DNA of 64,000 bases from Sycobia sp. Sy_11. Its lineage: Eukaryota > Arthropoda > Insecta > Hymenoptera > Epichrysomallidae. The DNA lies in assembly GCA_018907035.1 (NCBI GenBank), contig JACCIC010000002.1, forward strand, positions 3,266,001-3,330,000, in the 5' to 3' direction. How positions within the stretch are numbered: position 1 is the first letter of the stretch; every line of letters begins with the position of its first letter. The position numbers were made by a program, and so were the translations under genes. Shown here one piece after another: positions 61,179 to 64,000 of the stretch. Below the pieces are notes generated by a model that was not told where the DNA came from, ran no database searches, and saw only the letters and a list, made by a program, of their open reading frames with translations.

Positions 61179-61221
<43 letters not shown>

Positions 61222-61223
61222 TA
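61179..61223. repeat. (TA)n microsatellite
   Basis: About 37 bp of TA plus a CATATATAG tail. Confidence 0.95.
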
Positions 61224-61524
61224 GATAACGCAAAATCATTATTACTTCACTGACTTGCAACAGTATTAGTAATGCTCTTTTGCTCTTTAACGATAATCTA
61301 ATTCTATAGCCTCGATCGATTAAGATAATTATACCGCGCGCCCGCTTTATTTATATACGTACAGGCACTTTATTAAAGCGTGCAATTGTAAAATCTCTTA
61401 ACAGTGTGCTAATAACGGTGCCTTTAACGTCTGGGCCATAAAGAATTCTCTGCGCCGCAGCTCTTTAGTAATTTTCATAGTGAGAAACATCAGTTGGCGC
61501 CGACAAAACTATAACCTACTTAAA

Positions 61525-61546
61525 CAAAAAAAAAAAAAAAAAAAAG
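61525..61546. repeat. Poly-A run
   Basis: About 20 A residues. Confidence 0.85.
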
Positions 61547-61725
61547 GCGTTCTCGCCGTGCACGCACACACATAGAGTCGTTCGTTCGAGTCGGCGAGTT
61601 TCAGGGGTGGTCCGGGCCACGCGTCACGCATACCGAACAAATTACATTTCAACGCCTGGTCAAATATCGCCGCTCTATAATCACCTCGGGAGACCGGCAC
61701 AGCAGTCCCCAAGAGCGCCCGATAG

Positions 61726-61727
<2 letters not shown>

Positions 61728-61794
<67 letters not shown>
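61728..61794. repeat. (TA)n microsatellite
   Basis: About 67 bp of pure TA, the longest TA tract in the window. Confidence 0.95.
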
Positions 61795-61798
<4 letters not shown>

Positions 61799-61929
61799 CA
61801 ACAGCAGCAGCGGTGGCACGTGTATATATAATATAATAGCCGCGGCGAGCAAAGAAAAATCGGCGGCCGAACAACAAAGAAGGCGCGCGGGCCATATAAC
61901 CGGACATCAGAGAGCAGGGCGCCGAGTGA

Positions 61930-61930
<1 letters not shown>

Positions 61931-61968
<38 letters not shown>

Positions 61969-62024
61969 GTATGTATGTATGTATGTATGTATGTATGTAT
62001 GTATGTATGTATGTATGTATGTAT
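61931..62024. repeat. Compound (TA)n-(ATGT)n microsatellite
   Basis: About 36 bp of TA is followed directly by about 58 bp of the tetranucleotide ATGT (61,967-62,024), the only long tetranucleotide array in the window. Confidence 0.95.
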
Positions 62025-62068
62025 GGATCGCGAGAGGAGGAAGGGTGGGAGGTTCGGTTAGAATGATC

Positions 62069-62069
<1 letters not shown>

Positions 62070-62120
<51 letters not shown>
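62070..62120. repeat. (TA)n microsatellite
   Basis: About 51 bp of TA, 46 bp from the ATGT array. Confidence 0.95.
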
Positions 62121-62123
<3 letters not shown>

Positions 62124-62129
62124 TTATAG

Positions 62130-62355
62130 CGAAATAAAACGTGCGGTGGCACGGCAGGAGGGAGGGTGGAGGAGGATAGGGGTGGAGGGCGAAGTACGAA
62201 AGAGCCCGATGAAAGAGACTCGCCTTGAGCCGCCCGCCCTCCCTGAACGCGGGTAGGTACGTGTGCGCGACGTAATGACCGAGACTTTTCCCGCTCTGCT
62301 GAGCAAGTCCGTTTTCTCGGTTATATCGAGCCCCTTCCTTCCTCCTCCTCCTTCT

Positions 62356-62407
<52 letters not shown>

Positions 62408-62680
62408 CCTCCCTCCCTCCCGCGCCGCCAGTGCCCGCGTTTACGACTCTAATCGCACGTGAGCCAGCGAACGAGGGAGTAAGACGCGTATACGTATAAG
62501 GGGACTTTTTTTAATCGCGCTCTCGCGACTGCAACGGGGCGAAGGGGGCAGGGAGGTAGAGCCTTTTGCCCGCGGCTCTCTCGCTCTTTGTTATTTCCTC
62601 GGCGCGTGTATTTATATGCGCGCGCGCGCTCGGTATTATATCCTTTTTCTCCTTCCAGCTATAACGGAGCACGGGAAATG
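62130..62680. other. GC-rich island
   Basis: CpG-dense block with CT-rich stretches and a short alternating GC tract at about 62,617-62,630. No exon is supported. Confidence 0.4.
62360..62405. repeat. (CT)n microsatellite
   Basis: About 46 bp of CT after a CCTCCTCCT leader. Confidence 0.95.
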
Positions 62681-62684
62681 CCGA

Positions 62685-62689
<5 letters not shown>

Positions 62690-62737
<48 letters not shown>
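62690..62737. repeat. (CT)n microsatellite
   Basis: About 48 bp of CT. Confidence 0.95.
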
Positions 62738-62739
<2 letters not shown>

Positions 62740-62740
<1 letters not shown>

Positions 62741-63235
62741 CACTATGTAGTTTCATATATGTATAGCGTAATCGAGCGATATTTCGGTTTGATCGATATA
62801 TTTGGTGCGGGTTATTCGAATGTCGACTCATATCGATGCCACGATCCCGCTTGCTAAAAAAGAAAACAATACTACATCATCGCGTTCATTACATGAAAAT
62901 AATGTTTATTAATTGTAGAACTGTAAGAACTTTCAAACCATGTAATTCAATGGGCATTATTCAATGGTATGTCAAACGCGTAAACCACAGAATTGACGAA
63001 TCTGCATTGATGATTGTTACAAATTTGGACTGTATACTTTGGAGATAGAACAAATCCACGCCATCCGATACGTACCGATTGTCCAATATTCATGCTCAAT
63101 TTATTTACTGAGCAGGTCAATTAGTTTTTCGAAGAGGTTGGTAAAACATTAGTTTTTCAATACTTAAATTTGATCTTTAATTATAATCTCATTCTAGTTT
63201 CGAACGCTTTGACAGATTTCCGTTTTTTCAGTTTT
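62740..63235. other. AT-rich flank of the mariner relic, no gene seen
   Basis: Unique-looking sequence. GAGGTTGGTAAAAC at about 63,136 is faintly reminiscent of a mariner terminus, but I cannot confirm an inverted repeat. Confidence 0.35.
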
Positions 63236-63239
63236 TAGA

Positions 63240-63900
63240 GAAGTAAGATTGCGGCAATTCCCTGGAATATAAGCATGCATGTAAGTGAGAACTTTCTGAT
63301 TTAATGCCAAGAATTGCTTATACTATGACAGTTTTCATACATTGAAAATTGGAAGTAGTTACTAGAACCCAGATCTGGTAGATGTTGTGGATGGTCTAAC
63401 GATCCAAAGTTTGATCCCTCACCATTCGTCATTAAAATGGCACAGATATCCACTTACGTAGTATCGTAGATTAAAGGAACATTTTCTTCTTCCAATTATA
63501 AAGATTTTGATTTACTTTGTTTTTTACCTGATTTGTTAATGATTTGTAATGTCGGCCGATGATCATGTCTCTCCATTTCTTCTAATCAATGAAGCTATTC
63601 AAAGTGCATTTTAAAATATAGCATAGCCATAACCTTTAGCCGATTTAACAGTGATTACCTTCTATCGATGCCCCTTTAACCTTTAACAATCCACTGTGTT
63701 ATCTGTTTCTTCATGTCGCAATGCAAGTGGTATCCATGTTTCATCTTCAGTCAATAATTTACAGAGCAGATCATCTCGGTTACAGTAGGCGCACTACGAA
63801 GAAATCTTAGAAGAGATGAAATATTTGTGTCTATTTTTAGCCGAGAGTAATGACGGCATTCAGAATTTTTCCCTTGAATTTCGAATTGATTATTCCAAAT
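63240..63900 (-). mobile_element. Decayed mariner (DD34D) transposase
   Basis: Read on the minus strand, this is a broken mariner-family cut-and-paste transposase gene. From N to C I see MPSLLSAKNR at about 63,893-63,864 (the linker before the catalytic core), LLTEDETW at 63,755-63,734 (the conserved first-Asp block) and HPQHLPDLGSSNYFQF at about 63,393-63,346 (the third catalytic block). Between them, remnants of the strand preceding the second Asp are visible. The first Asp codon is at 63,745-63,743 and a GAT at 63,465-63,463 sits where the second Asp belongs, 93 codons on. The third position, 35 codons further at 63,360-63,358, is AAC (Asn). These spacings match the DD34D class, with at least one net frameshift. 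Several stops (for example after the first-Asp block) make it inactive. Homology fades beyond about 63,250 and near the window edge; intact terminal repeats are not identified. Confidence 0.88.
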
Positions 63901-64000
63901 CACAAAAGCTTTTTCAACTTTCATAATCTCATCTAGAAGATTATATTACATTATATTTTTCGGGATTTTAATTATTTCTTGCACAATTACGTTTACTGAA

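Overview
This window is eukaryotic, almost certainly animal and most likely insect DNA. My best guess is a hymenopteran such as an ant or parasitoid wasp. That guess rests on three things: CpG-dense GC-rich islands set in very AT-rich DNA with no sign of CpG depletion, extremely abundant (TA)n and (GA/CT)n microsatellites, and a decayed mariner transposon. The species cannot be named from the sequence. No prokaryotic gene organisation is present. No open reading frame in the six frames is recognisable as a complete gene. The many 60-300 codon frames are translated microsatellites (IYIYIY, LSLSLS, RERERE), GC-island noise or chance openings, so I have not listed them as genes.

The window reads as gene-poor intronic or intergenic DNA, in about 15-20 alternating blocks. 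GC-rich islands (for example 1.08-1.76, 4.7-5.5, 6.4-7.6, 8.7-9.7, 11.4-11.9, 23.1-23.9, 34.5-35.2, 45.6-47.8, 49.9-50.3, 57.4-57.9 and 61.5-62.7 kb) carry most long microsatellites and homopolymeric G/C runs. Between them lie 1-5 kb AT-rich stretches with no recognisable coding content.

The best genic candidate is on the minus strand at about 46.6-46.7 kb. It has an initiator-like TCAGTC, an 82-nt leader with a (CTG)n run and no upstream ATG, then ATG GAA AGC TCG GAG followed at once by a consensus donor (GTAAGTAC). Downstream on the same strand, CAG|GTAAG acceptor-donor fusions at 37,066/37,065 and 2,699/2,698 look like recursive splice (ratchet) sites. Together they suggest that most of the left 46 kb is one very long first intron of a minus-strand gene whose later exons lie beyond base 1. 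This is inference.

Other supported items are: a decayed mariner (DD34D) transposase on the minus strand at 63.24-63.90 kb, with two catalytic Asp codons and an Asn at the third site at almost exact family spacing; a 221-bp MITE-like element with inverted ends at 12,749-12,969 and a partial relative at about 24.1 kb; a complex ~194-bp-period degenerate repeat with an inverted partner at 42.96-43.72 kb; a 30-bp tandem duplication at 45.09 kb; and about 40 microsatellites. I found no rRNA, tRNA, CRISPR, virus-derived gene or toxin gene. I did not find a convincing new biological system; the recursive-splicing intron model is the most interesting testable idea.
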